Positions 8,132 to 18,084 of a stretch of DNA of 64,000 bases are shown here, in pieces (position 1 is the first letter of the stretch; each line of letters starts with the position of its first letter). A program made the position numbers and the translations under genes. Under the pieces are notes generated by a model, which was not told the DNA's origin, did no database searches, and saw only the letters and a program-made list of their open reading frames with translations. Source of the stretch: Zestomonas carbonaria (GTDB lineage Bacteria > Pseudomonadota > Gammaproteobacteria > Pseudomonadales > Pseudomonadaceae); NCBI RefSeq assembly GCF_904061905.1, contig NZ_CAJFCI010000084.1, positions 1-64,000 of the forward strand, in the 5' to 3' direction.

Positions 8132-9259
8132 CTACAGGCTGCGGGCGATCACCATGCGCTGCACGTCGCTGGTGCCTTCGTAGATCTGGCACACGCGCAC
8201 GTCGCGATAGATGCGCTCCACCGGGAAGTCCTTGAGGTAGCCGTAGCCGCCGAGGGTCTGGATGGCCGCCGAGCAGACCTGCTCGGCCATCTCCGAGGCG
8301 AACAGCTTGGCCATCGAGGCCTCGGTCAGGCACGGCAGCCCGGCTTCGCGCAGGCTGGCGGCGTGATGCACCATCTGCCGCGCCACGGCGATCCGGGTGG
8401 CCATGTCGGCCAGGCGGAAGGCCACCGCCTGGTACTCGATGATCGGCTTGCCGAAGGTCTTGCGCTCGTGGGCGTAGTCGCGCGCCGCCTCGAACGCCGC
8501 GCGGGCCATGCCCACCGCCTGCGAGGCGATGCCGATGCGCCCGCCTTCCAGGTTGGCCAGGGCGATGCGGTAGCCCTCGCCTTCCGCGCCGAGCCGGCAG
8601 GACGCCGGGATGCGCACCTCGTCGAGCTGGATCTGGCAGGTGTCCGAGGCGTGCTGGCCGAGCTTGTCCTCCACCCGCACCACCTGGTAGCCGGGCGTGT
8701 CGGTGAGCACGATGAAGGCGCTGATGCCCTTCTTGCCGGCCGCCGGGTCGGTGACGGCGAAGACGATCACCACCCCGGCGTGGCTGCCGGAGGTGATGAA
8801 CTGCTTGCTGCCGGTCAGCACGTAATGGTCGCCATCGCGCCGCGCACGGGTGCGCAGGTCGCTGGCATCGGAGCCGGCCTGTGGCTCGGTCAGGGCGAAG
8901 GCGCCGAGCATGCTGCCCTGGGCCAGCGGGCGCAGGAAGCGTTCTTTCTGCTCGTCGCTGCCGAACTTGAGGATCGGCATGCAGCCCACCGAGTTGTGCA
9001 CGCTCATGATGGTCGAGCAGGCGCCGTCGCCGGCGGCGATTTCCTCCAGGGCCATGGCGTAGGCCAGGTGGCCGGTCTGCGCGCCGCCCCACTGTTCCGG
9101 CACCAGCATGCCGAGAAAGCCCAGCTCGGCCATCTCGCCCAGCGCCTCGGCGGGGAAACGGTGCTCGCGGTCCCAGTCGGCGGCGAAAGGCTTCAACCGC
9201 TCCTGGGCGAACTGGCGGGCCATGTCGCGGATCTGCAGTTCTTCTTCGGAAGGAATCAT
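8132..9259 (-). CDS. Acyl-CoA dehydrogenase
   Basis: This 375-residue short/branched-chain-type acyl-CoA dehydrogenase has the complete family layout: an N-terminal helical domain, FALTEPQAGSDASDL (about 130-144), the GSKQFITSG flavin segment, and a C-terminal four-helix domain ending in QTLGGYGYLKDFPVERIYRD and YEGTSDVQRM with the expected catalytic Glu. It is the first enzyme of the minus-strand acyl-CoA block 8.1-16.3 kb, the counterpart of PAO1 PA2552 by remembered synteny. It lies 48 bp downstream of the thiolase gene, with a family E repeat in the gap. Confidence 0.93.
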   Translation of the reverse strand: MIPSEEELQIRDMARQFAQERLKPFAADWDREHRFPAEALGEMAELGFLGMLVPEQWGGAQTGHLAYAMALEEIAAGDGACSTIMSVHNSVGCMPILKFGSDEQKERFLRPLAQGSMLGAFALTEPQAGSDASDLRTRARRDGDHYVLTGSKQFITSGSHAGVVIVFAVTDPAAGKKGISAFIVLTDTPGYQVVRVEDKLGQHASDTCQIQLDEVRIPASCRLGAEGEGYRIALANLEGGRIGIASQAVGMARAAFEAARDYAHERKTFGKPIIEYQAVAFRLADMATRIAVARQMVHHAASLREAGLPCLTEASMAKLFASEMAEQVCSAAIQTLGGYGYLKDFPVERIYRDVRVCQIYEGTSDVQRMVIARSL

Positions 9260-9286
9260 TTTCAGTCTCTCATTTCTACTTCGTCA

Positions 9287-9312
9287 GGATCGCCAGCAAG
9301 CTGGCTCCTACA
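9287..9312. repeat. Repeat, family E (CGCCAGCAAGCTGGCTCCTACAG)
   Basis: This is the widespread Pseudomonas element with inner palindrome CCAGCAAGCTGG. Read on the minus strand its CTGTAGGAGCC end contains the in-frame TAG stop of the thiolase gene (9308-9310). Confidence 0.85.
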
Positions 9313-10498
9313 GGAGCTCGATGGCCATCGCCGTGGCCTCGCCGCCGCCGATGCACAGCGAGGCGACGCCGCGCTTGAGGCCGTACTGTTGCAGCGCTGC
9401 GAGCAGGGTCACCAGCACCCGCGCGCCGGAAGCGCCGATCGGGTGGCCGAGGGCGCAGGCGCCGCCGTGCACGTTGAGCCTGTCGTGGGGAATGTCGAGG
9501 TCGCGCATGGCCACCATCGGCACCACCGCAAAGGCCTCGTTGATCTCGAACAGGTCCACGTCGCCCAGGCTCCAGCCGGTGTTCGCCAGCAGGCGCTGGA
9601 CGGCCCCCACCGGCGCGGTGGTGAACAGGTTTGGCGCGTGGGCGAAGGACGCATGCCCGGCGATCCGCGCCAGCGGCTTCAGGCCGCGCCTTTGCGCTTC
9701 GGACTGACGCATCAGCAGCAGCGCGGCGGCGCCGTCGGAGATCGAGCTGGCGTTGGCGGCGGTGACCGTGCCGCCTTCGCGGAACGCCGGTTTCAGGGTC
9801 GGGATCTTGTCCAGGCGCGCCTTCGGCGGCTGCTCGTCGCTGGCGATGCGGCGCAGCTCCTTGCCGACGCGCGTCTCGACCGCGACGATCTCGGCGTCGA
9901 AGCGCCCCTCGCTCATGGCCTTCTGCGCGCGGGTCAGCGAGGCGATGGCGAAGGCGTCCTGCTGCTCGCGGCTGAAACCGTAGGATTGCGCGCAATCCTC
10001 GGCGAAGGTGCCCATCAGGCGGCCCTTGTCGTAGGCGTCCTCGAGGCCGTCGAGGAACATGTGGTCGAGCACCCGGCCGTGGCCCATGCGATAGCCGCCA
10101 CGGGCGCGATCCAGCAGGTAGGGTGCGTTGGACATGCTCTCCATACCGCCGGCCACCACCACCGAGGCGCTGCCGGCGAGCAACTGGTCATGGGCGACCA
10201 TCACCGCCTTCATGCCCGAGCCGCACATCTTGTTGAGCGTGGAGCACACCACGGACTGCGGCAGCCCGGCGCCGATTGCCGCCTGGCGCGCCGGAGCCTG
10301 GCCCTGGCCGGCCTGCAGCACGCAGCCCATGATCGCCTCGTCGACGGCATCGGCCGCCAGCCCGGCGCGGTCGACGGCGGCACGGATCGCCGCCGCGCCC
10401 AGCTCGGCGGCGCTCAGGCCGGACAGGTCGCCAAGAAAACCGCCCATTGGGGTTCGGGCGGCGCCGACGATGACGATTGGATCGGTCTGGGTGTTCAT
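9308..10498 (-). CDS. Acetyl-CoA acetyltransferase family thiolase
   Basis: This 396-residue thiolase would cleave a 3-ketoacyl-CoA (or condense two acyl-CoAs). It shows the nucleophile Cys92 in NKMCGSGMKAV, the GGMESMSNAPY segment, the HGGACALGHPIGASGAR histidine motif and the SLCIGGGEATA second-cysteine motif near the C-terminus. The start at 10498 (MNTQTDPIVIVGAARTP) is the usual thiolase N-terminus. It lies between the acyl-CoA dehydrogenase and short-chain dehydrogenase genes and is the counterpart of PAO1 PA2553. Its stop codon falls inside a repeat element. Confidence 0.94.
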   Translation of the reverse strand: MNTQTDPIVIVGAARTPMGGFLGDLSGLSAAELGAAAIRAAVDRAGLAADAVDEAIMGCVLQAGQGQAPARQAAIGAGLPQSVVCSTLNKMCGSGMKAVMVAHDQLLAGSASVVVAGGMESMSNAPYLLDRARGGYRMGHGRVLDHMFLDGLEDAYDKGRLMGTFAEDCAQSYGFSREQQDAFAIASLTRAQKAMSEGRFDAEIVAVETRVGKELRRIASDEQPPKARLDKIPTLKPAFREGGTVTAANASSISDGAAALLLMRQSEAQRRGLKPLARIAGHASFAHAPNLFTTAPVGAVQRLLANTGWSLGDVDLFEINEAFAVVPMVAMRDLDIPHDRLNVHGGACALGHPIGASGARVLVTLLAALQQYGLKRGVASLCIGGGEATAMAIELL

Positions 10499-10553
10499 TT
10501 TGCTGTTCCTCATGGATCGTTTGGGGCTCTGCGGGGCCAGAGCCATGCTACTG

Positions 10554-10923
10554 ACTACTCCCCTCTATTCATGGGAGAGGGGTTGGGGGAGAGGGTTGCG
10601 GCCGGCACCTCCAGTGTCATCCTGACAATCCGCCCCTCTCCCTAGCCCTGGCTGCGCGCCCCGCTCCAAAGGGAGAGGGGACTCGTTCTGCGTGGCTGTC
10701 CAGATCGTAGCCCGGATGCAATCCGGGGGCTCTGAAGCCACTTCGAACTACTCCCCTCTCCCATTCATGGGAGAGGGGCTGGGGGAGAGGGTTGCGGCCG
10801 GCACCTCCAGTGTCATCCTGAAAGCCCGCCCCTCTCCCTGGCCCTGGCTGCGCGCCCCGCTCCAAAGGGAGAGGGGACTCGTTCGGCGTGGCCGTCCAGA
10901 ACGTAGCCCGGATGCAATCCGGG
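10554..10923. repeat. Direct duplication of a ~175-bp repeat cassette
   Basis: The copies at 10554-10727 and 10747-10923 share ACTACTCCCCTCT, the family A hairpin, TTGCGGCCGGCACCTCCAG, a second CCCCTCTCCC/GGGAGAGGGG pair, ACTCGTTC and a family B end GTAGCCCGGATGCAATCCGG. The second copy is three bases longer (CTCCCATTC against CTATTC) and has scattered substitutions, so the duplication is not brand new. Confidence 0.9.
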
Positions 10924-10962
10924 AACGGGCTCAGCGAAGCTCCCGGATTGCATCCGGGCTAC
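10903..10962. repeat. Inverted repeat pair, family B
   Basis: GTAGCCCGGATGCAATCCGG and its inverted copy are separated by a short GAACGGGCTCAGCGAAGC-type centre. They end ten bases before the stop codon of the short-chain dehydrogenase gene. Confidence 0.85.
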
Positions 10963-10972
10963 GTGTGTCCAT

Positions 10973-11740
<768 letters not shown>

Positions 11741-11755
11741 GCTGTACTCCTTGGC

Positions 11756-13393
11756 TCAGTGAGCGGCAGTTGCGGCCTGTGCCTTGGCGATCTCCTGGTT
11801 GCGCAGGAGGAAACGCTGGATCTTGCCGCTGGGGGTTTTCGGTAGCTCCGCGACGAACTCGATCTCGCGCGGATAGGCATGGGCGGACAGGCGCTTGCGC
11901 ACGTACTGCTGCAACTCGTCGGCCAGTTCGGCGCCGGGCTGGTAGCGTGCATGCAGCACCACGAAGGCCTTGACCAGCTCGGTGCGGTCCGGGTCGGGCT
12001 TGCCGATCACCGCCGCTTCGATCACCGCCGGGTGCTCGATCAGCGCGCTCTCCACGTCGAAGGGGCCGACCCGGTAGCCGGAGGTGGTGATCACGTCGTC
12101 GGAACGGCCGACGAAGCTGATGCTGCCGTCCTCGTTCAGCTCCACGGTATCCCCGCTCAGGTAGTAGCCGCCGACGAAGGATTTCGTCGCCATGCCCCGG
12201 TAGCCGGGGAACCAGAACAGCGGCGAGCGCGCCATGTCCACCGCGAGGATGCCCGGCTGGCCGGGTGGCAGTTCGCGCTGGGCCTCGTCCAGCACCACCA
12301 CGCGGTGACCGGGCACCGCAAAGCCGGCCGCGCCCAGGCGCACCGGATGCGCCAGGTCGTGGTGGTTGCACAGCACCATGCCCAGCTCGGTCTGCCCGTA
12401 GTGATCGTGGATGGTCGTGCCCAGGCCCTCGGCGAACCAGCGGATCACCTCCGGGGTGAGTGGTTCGCCAGCGCTGCTCACCGCGCGCAGGCGGCCCTTG
12501 AGCAAGGGCGTCGCCTCGTCCTTGGCGGCCAGCAACAGCCGGTAGGCGGTGGGCGAGCCAGCCAGGTTGGTGATGGCGTATTTGCGGATGATCCGGCAGG
12601 TGCTCTCCACGCTGAACGCGCCTTCGTAGAAGGTGGTCGCGTGGCCCATGGCCAGGGGACCGGTCACCGCGTAGTAGAGGCCGTAGGCCCAGCCGGGATC
12701 GGCCAGGTTCCAGAAAGAGTCCTCGGGGCGCAGGCCGACGGCGTCGCGCAGGTAGCCGACGAACGCAGGAATGGCCTTGAGCGGCACTTCCAGCGGCTTG
12801 GGCAGGCCGGTGGTGCCGGAGGTGAACATCAGCAGGAAGGGATCCTCGCCGCTGCGCATGACCGGCTCGAACGCGGCCGGCTGGCGCTCCAGCTCGGTCC
12901 AGAAATCCAGGTCGCCGCCCGCCGCGCCGATGCACAGCACCGGCGGTGCCTGCTCCACCTCATCGAGCTTGGCGCGGTTGGCCGCGTCGGTGACGAGCAG
13001 CCGGGAGCCGGCGATCTTCACCCGGTGTTCGATGGCCTTGGGACCGAAGGCGGTGAACAGCGGCTGGTACACCGCGCCGAGGCGCCAGGTGCCGAGAATG
13101 GTGATCAGCAGTTCCGGGGTGCGCGGCAGCAGGCCGGATACGCAGTCGCCGGGGCGCACGCCACGACTGTGCAGGAAGTTGGCGAAACGCGCGGCCTCGT
13201 CCTTGAGCTGGCTGAAGGTCCAGGTCGCGCTGCGGCCGTCGCTACCCTCCCAATACAGGGCGACGCGCTCCGCCTGGGCATGGCGGTCACAGCATTCGAC
13301 GCAGGCATTGAGGGCCTCCAGCGAACCGGCCAGGCTGGCCTGGATCGCACGGCCGTGGTCGAACTCGCGGGCAGCGGTTGGGTAATCGCGCAT
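11756..13393 (-). CDS. AMP-dependent acyl-CoA synthetase/ligase
   Basis: This 545-residue adenylate-forming ligase would activate a carboxylic acid to its CoA thioester. The P-loop-like LLMFTSGTTGLPKP motif (about 181-194), the DHYGQTELGM A5 motif, the YYLSGDTVELNEDGSISFVGRSDD hinge region and the KTPSGKIQRF A10 lysine motif are all present. Its N-terminus resembles acetyl/propionyl- and medium-chain-type synthetases. The start at 13393 has GGGAG upstream. It heads the unit with the short-chain dehydrogenase. The substrate is not clear; the neighbouring enzymes suggest a fatty or branched acid. Confidence 0.92.
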   Translation of the reverse strand: MRDYPTAAREFDHGRAIQASLAGSLEALNACVECCDRHAQAERVALYWEGSDGRSATWTFSQLKDEAARFANFLHSRGVRPGDCVSGLLPRTPELLITILGTWRLGAVYQPLFTAFGPKAIEHRVKIAGSRLLVTDAANRAKLDEVEQAPPVLCIGAAGGDLDFWTELERQPAAFEPVMRSGEDPFLLMFTSGTTGLPKPLEVPLKAIPAFVGYLRDAVGLRPEDSFWNLADPGWAYGLYYAVTGPLAMGHATTFYEGAFSVESTCRIIRKYAITNLAGSPTAYRLLLAAKDEATPLLKGRLRAVSSAGEPLTPEVIRWFAEGLGTTIHDHYGQTELGMVLCNHHDLAHPVRLGAAGFAVPGHRVVVLDEAQRELPPGQPGILAVDMARSPLFWFPGYRGMATKSFVGGYYLSGDTVELNEDGSISFVGRSDDVITTSGYRVGPFDVESALIEHPAVIEAAVIGKPDPDRTELVKAFVVLHARYQPGAELADELQQYVRKRLSAHAYPREIEFVAELPKTPSGKIQRFLLRNQEIAKAQAATAAH

Positions 13394-13518
13394 GACGTTG
13401 GCTCCCGGTTTGTTTTTGTACGGAGTGAGCGGGATGTTCGCGCCACGCCCGGGGAGCGGCAATGGCGAAAGGCGTCAAGCTGGGCGAGCGTTTTGGACAG
13501 TGGCCATCCGCCCACCGC

Positions 13519-14547
13519 TCAAGGGGTCTCCGGATGGAGCAGCGCGCGGTACTGTCCCGGCGTGGAGCCGGTCCATTTCCGGAAAGCCTTGTAGAACGAG
13601 CTGCTGTCGGCGAAGCCGAGCTCGAAGGCCAGTTCGGCGAAGTTGACCTCGCCGGCGTCCAGGCGGGCCAGGCAGAGGTCGCGGCGCACCTGGCCCTTGA
13701 GGCCCTGGTAGGACTGCCCTTCCAGCGCCAGTTTGCGGCGCAGGGTCGAGGGCGCCATGTAGAAGTGCCCGGACAGCGCCTCCAGGTCCGGCCAGCGCTC
13801 GGCCTTGAGGCTGCGCAGGTAGGCCTTGATGCGCGCCGCCAGGCTCTGCGGGTCGCGGTAGCGCACCAGGATGTTGGCCGGGGCGCCGGCGAGGAAGCGC
13901 TTGAGGTCCCGCCCGCTGCGCAGCACCGGCAGGTCGAGGCAGTCGGCGTTGAGCAGCAGGCGGCTGCATGGCCGGGCGAAATGCAGGTTGTCGCTGAACA
14001 TCACCCGGTAGTCCTCGATGTAGTCGGGCTTGCCGCAGCGCAGCTCGACCGCCAGGATCGGGAGGCGCCGCCCGGCCAGCCAGCAGCACAGGCCGTGGAC
14101 GATCATCCACAGGGTGAAATGGCCGAACGCGCGCAGCTTCGGCCCGGCCGGCTCGTCGAGGACGATGGCCGCCATCCCGCCGCTGCGCTCCAGGCTCAGC
14201 CGCAGGTCGTCGAACACCAGGTTGAGGAAGCGCAGCACGCCTTCCAGCGCCGCGCCCAGGCTGGGCTCCTTGAGCGCCGCGCGGGCCATGAAGGCGAAGC
14301 TGCCCGACTTCAGGCGCCGGCCGTTCATGCCGAAGAATTCGTCGTCCATGTGCGCGGCGAGCCGCAGCCACAGCCGTGCGTAGGCCTGCGAGGAAACCCG
14401 CGCGCGTGGCGCGCCCAGCAGCTTCGCGTCGATGCCGGCCTGTTCCAGCAGCTCGCCGGGGTCGCCGCCGCGCTGGCGGAGTTCCAGCAGGGCTTCGTTG
14501 ACCAGGCGGATGGAGATGGTGCCTTTTTCGGGGTGTGAGGTGGTCAT
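13519..14547 (-). CDS. AraC-family transcriptional regulator
   Basis: This 342-residue regulator has an N-terminal Arabinose-binding-like domain of the OruR/ArgR-like Pseudomonas type (about 15-205) and a C-terminal double helix-turn-helix (about 245-335), recognisable by APSTLRRKLALEG and FAELAFELGFADSSSFYKAFRKWTGSTPGQYR. It lies between two acyl-CoA ligase genes and is the likely local activator (PA2556 counterpart by remembered synteny). QhpR, the known activator of qhp genes in Paracoccus, is also AraC-type, but nothing here ties this protein to the amine island. The sequence between this gene and the ligase at 14623 holds repeat-like CCCCGCC/GGCGGG and GCGGCCATGGGCCGC units. Confidence 0.9.
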   Translation of the reverse strand: MTTSHPEKGTISIRLVNEALLELRQRGGDPGELLEQAGIDAKLLGAPRARVSSQAYARLWLRLAAHMDDEFFGMNGRRLKSGSFAFMARAALKEPSLGAALEGVLRFLNLVFDDLRLSLERSGGMAAIVLDEPAGPKLRAFGHFTLWMIVHGLCCWLAGRRLPILAVELRCGKPDYIEDYRVMFSDNLHFARPCSRLLLNADCLDLPVLRSGRDLKRFLAGAPANILVRYRDPQSLAARIKAYLRSLKAERWPDLEALSGHFYMAPSTLRRKLALEGQSYQGLKGQVRRDLCLARLDAGEVNFAELAFELGFADSSSFYKAFRKWTGSTPGQYRALLHPETP

Positions 14548-14552
14548 GGTGT

Positions 14553-14620
14553 TTTTGGGTCCCCGCCTTCGCGGGGCCCCAGAGAACAGCGCAGATCGCG
14601 GCCATGGGCCGCCCCTACGG
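14553..14620. repeat. Palindromic units, family C-like and GCGGCCATGGGCCGC type
   Basis: GTCCCCGCCTTCGCGGGGCCC is followed by ATCGCGGCCATGGGCCGCCCCTAC. The second type also occurs near 5594 and as a wide hairpin at 16563-16597. Confidence 0.7.
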
Positions 14621-14622
14621 GA

Positions 14623-16320
<1,698 letters not shown>

Positions 16321-16517
16321 TGGCTTTCCCTTCTTGTGCTTGTAATGGGATGGCTCTGAATGTTCGCCTCCGGCCGTGTCGCGCGGAGGTTGTGTCTTTT
16401 ACGGCCAACATGCCGTTTACGTTAACGGAAAGCTAAACAAGCACGTATCGCTTGTCCAGTGACCCGTTGGTCTAATACGGCCTTCCGTCTTATTCGAGCC
16501 GGTGTCTGGTCCCTTTT

Positions 16518-16597
16518 CTGGATCCCCGCGAACGCGGGGATCCAGTAAACACCGTAATAACACCCATGGCCGCGACCTGGCGGTTCACGGCCATGGG
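16518..16597. repeat. Two perfect palindromes between qhpB and the ligase gene
   Basis: The first, 16518-16545, has 13-bp arms (CTGGATCCCCGCG / CGCGGGGATCCAG) around AA and is a family C unit. The second, 16563-16597, has 10-bp arms (CCCATGGCCG / CGGCCATGGG) around 15 bases. Read from qhpB they follow its stop by 11 bases and could stabilise the 3' end of the qhp message. Confidence 0.85.
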
Positions 16598-16607
16598 CCC
16601 TTCGCCC

Positions 16608-17735
16608 CTAGCGCACGAACACCTGGGTGGTGGCCGCGGCCATGTCGCCGCCCGGCAGCTTGATGCTGCCGATCTTCTCCAGCGAATCGACGTCATGGAT
16701 GCTGATGTCGTTGAAGGTGCCGGCCAGGTAGAGCTTGTCCCCGGCGTGGTTGAAGGCGATGCAGTAGTAGGTGTGCTCCAGCTCCTGGGCCTTGATCAGC
16801 TTCTGCTGCGCCACGTCGTACTTGGCCAGCCGGTTGAGCACGCCGTACATCAGGTTGGGGTCCTTCGGCGAGCGCATGCCGGTGAAGTACAGCTCGGTCA
16901 GCGGGCCGAAGTCGCGGGTCTCGGTCTTGCCGGTGGCCAGGTTGATGTTGAAGTAGCCGAAGAGGTATTCGGCGCTGTCCATGTCCTGCTTCTCGTCGGC
17001 GAAGCGCGCGGCGGTGTAGAGCAGGGTGAAGTCACGGGTGGACTGCTGGTGCGGCCAGAAGTACAGCACGTCCGGCGGGCTGTAGAGCGGACGGTTCCAG
17101 TTGCGGCTGGGAATCGCCACGCTGCGCTCGCCGGTCTGCACGTCGATCTTGTAGATGTCCGGCCCGGCCATGTACAGCGAGCCGTCGTCCGCCGCCTGCA
17201 TCACGTAGCTCTGGCGCGGCGCCGGGAAGCTGCGGATCGGCTTGGCGTCCAGGCCGGCGTCGGTGCTGTAGACCTGCAAACGCGGCTCGCCGACCACGTA
17301 GTGGTCGATGCCGCGCTGCATCGGGTTGGCCACCGCGTAGATCTCCTTGCCGTCGGCGCTGACGGTGAAGGCGAACATCGAGCGCGCGTCCTCCCCCGCC
17401 TTCTGCGCCAGGCGAGCGCGGAACACCGTCTTGCAGGTGTCCAGCTCGACGCCGTAGATGTCCCGGTAGCCGTTGTTGAGCACGTAGGCGCGGGTCTTGT
17501 CGGGGCTGATGAACAGGGTGCCGGGGCCGAAGCGGTCGGGCATCTGGCAGGTCTTGTAGACGCTGTCGTCCTTCAGGTCGATGACATGCAGGTTGTTCGG
17601 ATAGTTGGTGATCGCCATGTACTCATGGTCTTTCTGCAACGCCTTGCCGGCGGTGTCGGCCAGCGTCGGCAATGCCCAGCCGCCGGCCAGCAGCGCCAGG
17701 CCCGAGGCCAGCGCGATGGAGTTCTTCGATGCCAT
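16608..17735 (-). CDS. qhpB: Quinohemoprotein amine dehydrogenase beta subunit
   Basis: This is the 375-residue periplasmic beta-propeller subunit of the enzyme that oxidises primary amines to aldehyde and ammonia. A signal peptide (about 1-26, ending TLA) is followed by propeller repeats such as MAITNYPNNLHVIDLKDD, GTLFISPDKTRAYVLNNG and YYCIAFNHAGDKLYLAGTF. In the known structure this subunit packs against the small CTQ-bearing gamma subunit to make the active site. It starts 24 bp after qhpC. In characterised operons protease and exporter genes follow; here only repeats and an unrelated gene block follow. Confidence 0.95.
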   Translation of the reverse strand: MASKNSIALASGLALLAGGWALPTLADTAGKALQKDHEYMAITNYPNNLHVIDLKDDSVYKTCQMPDRFGPGTLFISPDKTRAYVLNNGYRDIYGVELDTCKTVFRARLAQKAGEDARSMFAFTVSADGKEIYAVANPMQRGIDHYVVGEPRLQVYSTDAGLDAKPIRSFPAPRQSYVMQAADDGSLYMAGPDIYKIDVQTGERSVAIPSRNWNRPLYSPPDVLYFWPHQQSTRDFTLLYTAARFADEKQDMDSAEYLFGYFNINLATGKTETRDFGPLTELYFTGMRSPKDPNLMYGVLNRLAKYDVAQQKLIKAQELEHTYYCIAFNHAGDKLYLAGTFNDISIHDVDSLEKIGSIKLPGGDMAAATTQVFVR

Positions 17736-17759
17736 GGGAATTCCTCTCCTGTCTGACCC

Positions 17760-18083
17760 TTACTTGTCTTTCGGGAAAACGCTGTTGAGGTTGCGCCAGC
17801 TATCGTTCGAGCTGAGCGCGTCCTTGTTCCAGTCCGGGTAGGTGCTCATCAGGTCGGGCACCTGGGCCGGCCACCAGCAGGGGTCGGCGCAGCCGTAGAG
17901 GTCGGCTTCCATCGGCTGGCACAGCGAGGTGACGCCGCCGAAGGCGTCCACTTCCCAGCCCGGGTCGGTGGTGGCGGTACAGCCGGCCACGGTGCTCATG
18001 GCCAGCACCTCCTCGATACGGTCTTCGTCGGCGGCCTGCTGCAATTTCTGGGCTTTGTTATTGATCGGCTTGAGATGCTTCAT
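17760..18083 (-). CDS. qhpC: Quinohemoprotein amine dehydrogenase gamma subunit precursor (CTQ carrier)
   Basis: This 107-residue protein is the small catalytic subunit that carries cysteine tryptophylquinone and three Cys-to-Asp/Glu thioether cross-links. Using the published cross-link numbering for the P. putida subunit from memory (Cys7-Glu16, Cys27-Asp33, Cys41-Asp49, Cys37-Trp43), all eight residues are present at identical spacing: Cys35-Glu44, Cys55-Asp61, Cys69-Asp77 and Cys65-Trp71. The constant offset of 28 equals the length of the known leader peptide, here a charged non-secretory leader (MKHLKPINNKAQ...). It lies 1 bp from qhpD, whose product makes the cross-links. Confidence 0.96.
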   Translation of the reverse strand: MKHLKPINNKAQKLQQAADEDRIEEVLAMSTVAGCTATTDPGWEVDAFGGVTSLCQPMEADLYGCADPCWWPAQVPDLMSTYPDWNKDALSSNDSWRNLNSVFPKDK

Positions 18084-18084
18084 G

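Larger units (their letters stand above)
10499..10972. other. Gene-free gap: duplicated repeat cassette between thiolase and dehydrogenase genes
   Basis: No gene is seen. The gap is almost filled by two direct copies of a cassette (10554-10727 and 10747-10923), each made of family A and family B modules, and closes with a family B inverted pair (10903-10962). It interrupts what is otherwise a minus-strand operon-like run. Confidence 0.8.

Noticed and set aside
13519..14547. The AraC regulator as QhpR, the activator of the qhp genes
   Set aside because: It sits inside the acyl-CoA block between two ligases, and the qhp promoter looks sigma-54-dependent, which calls for a different regulator type.
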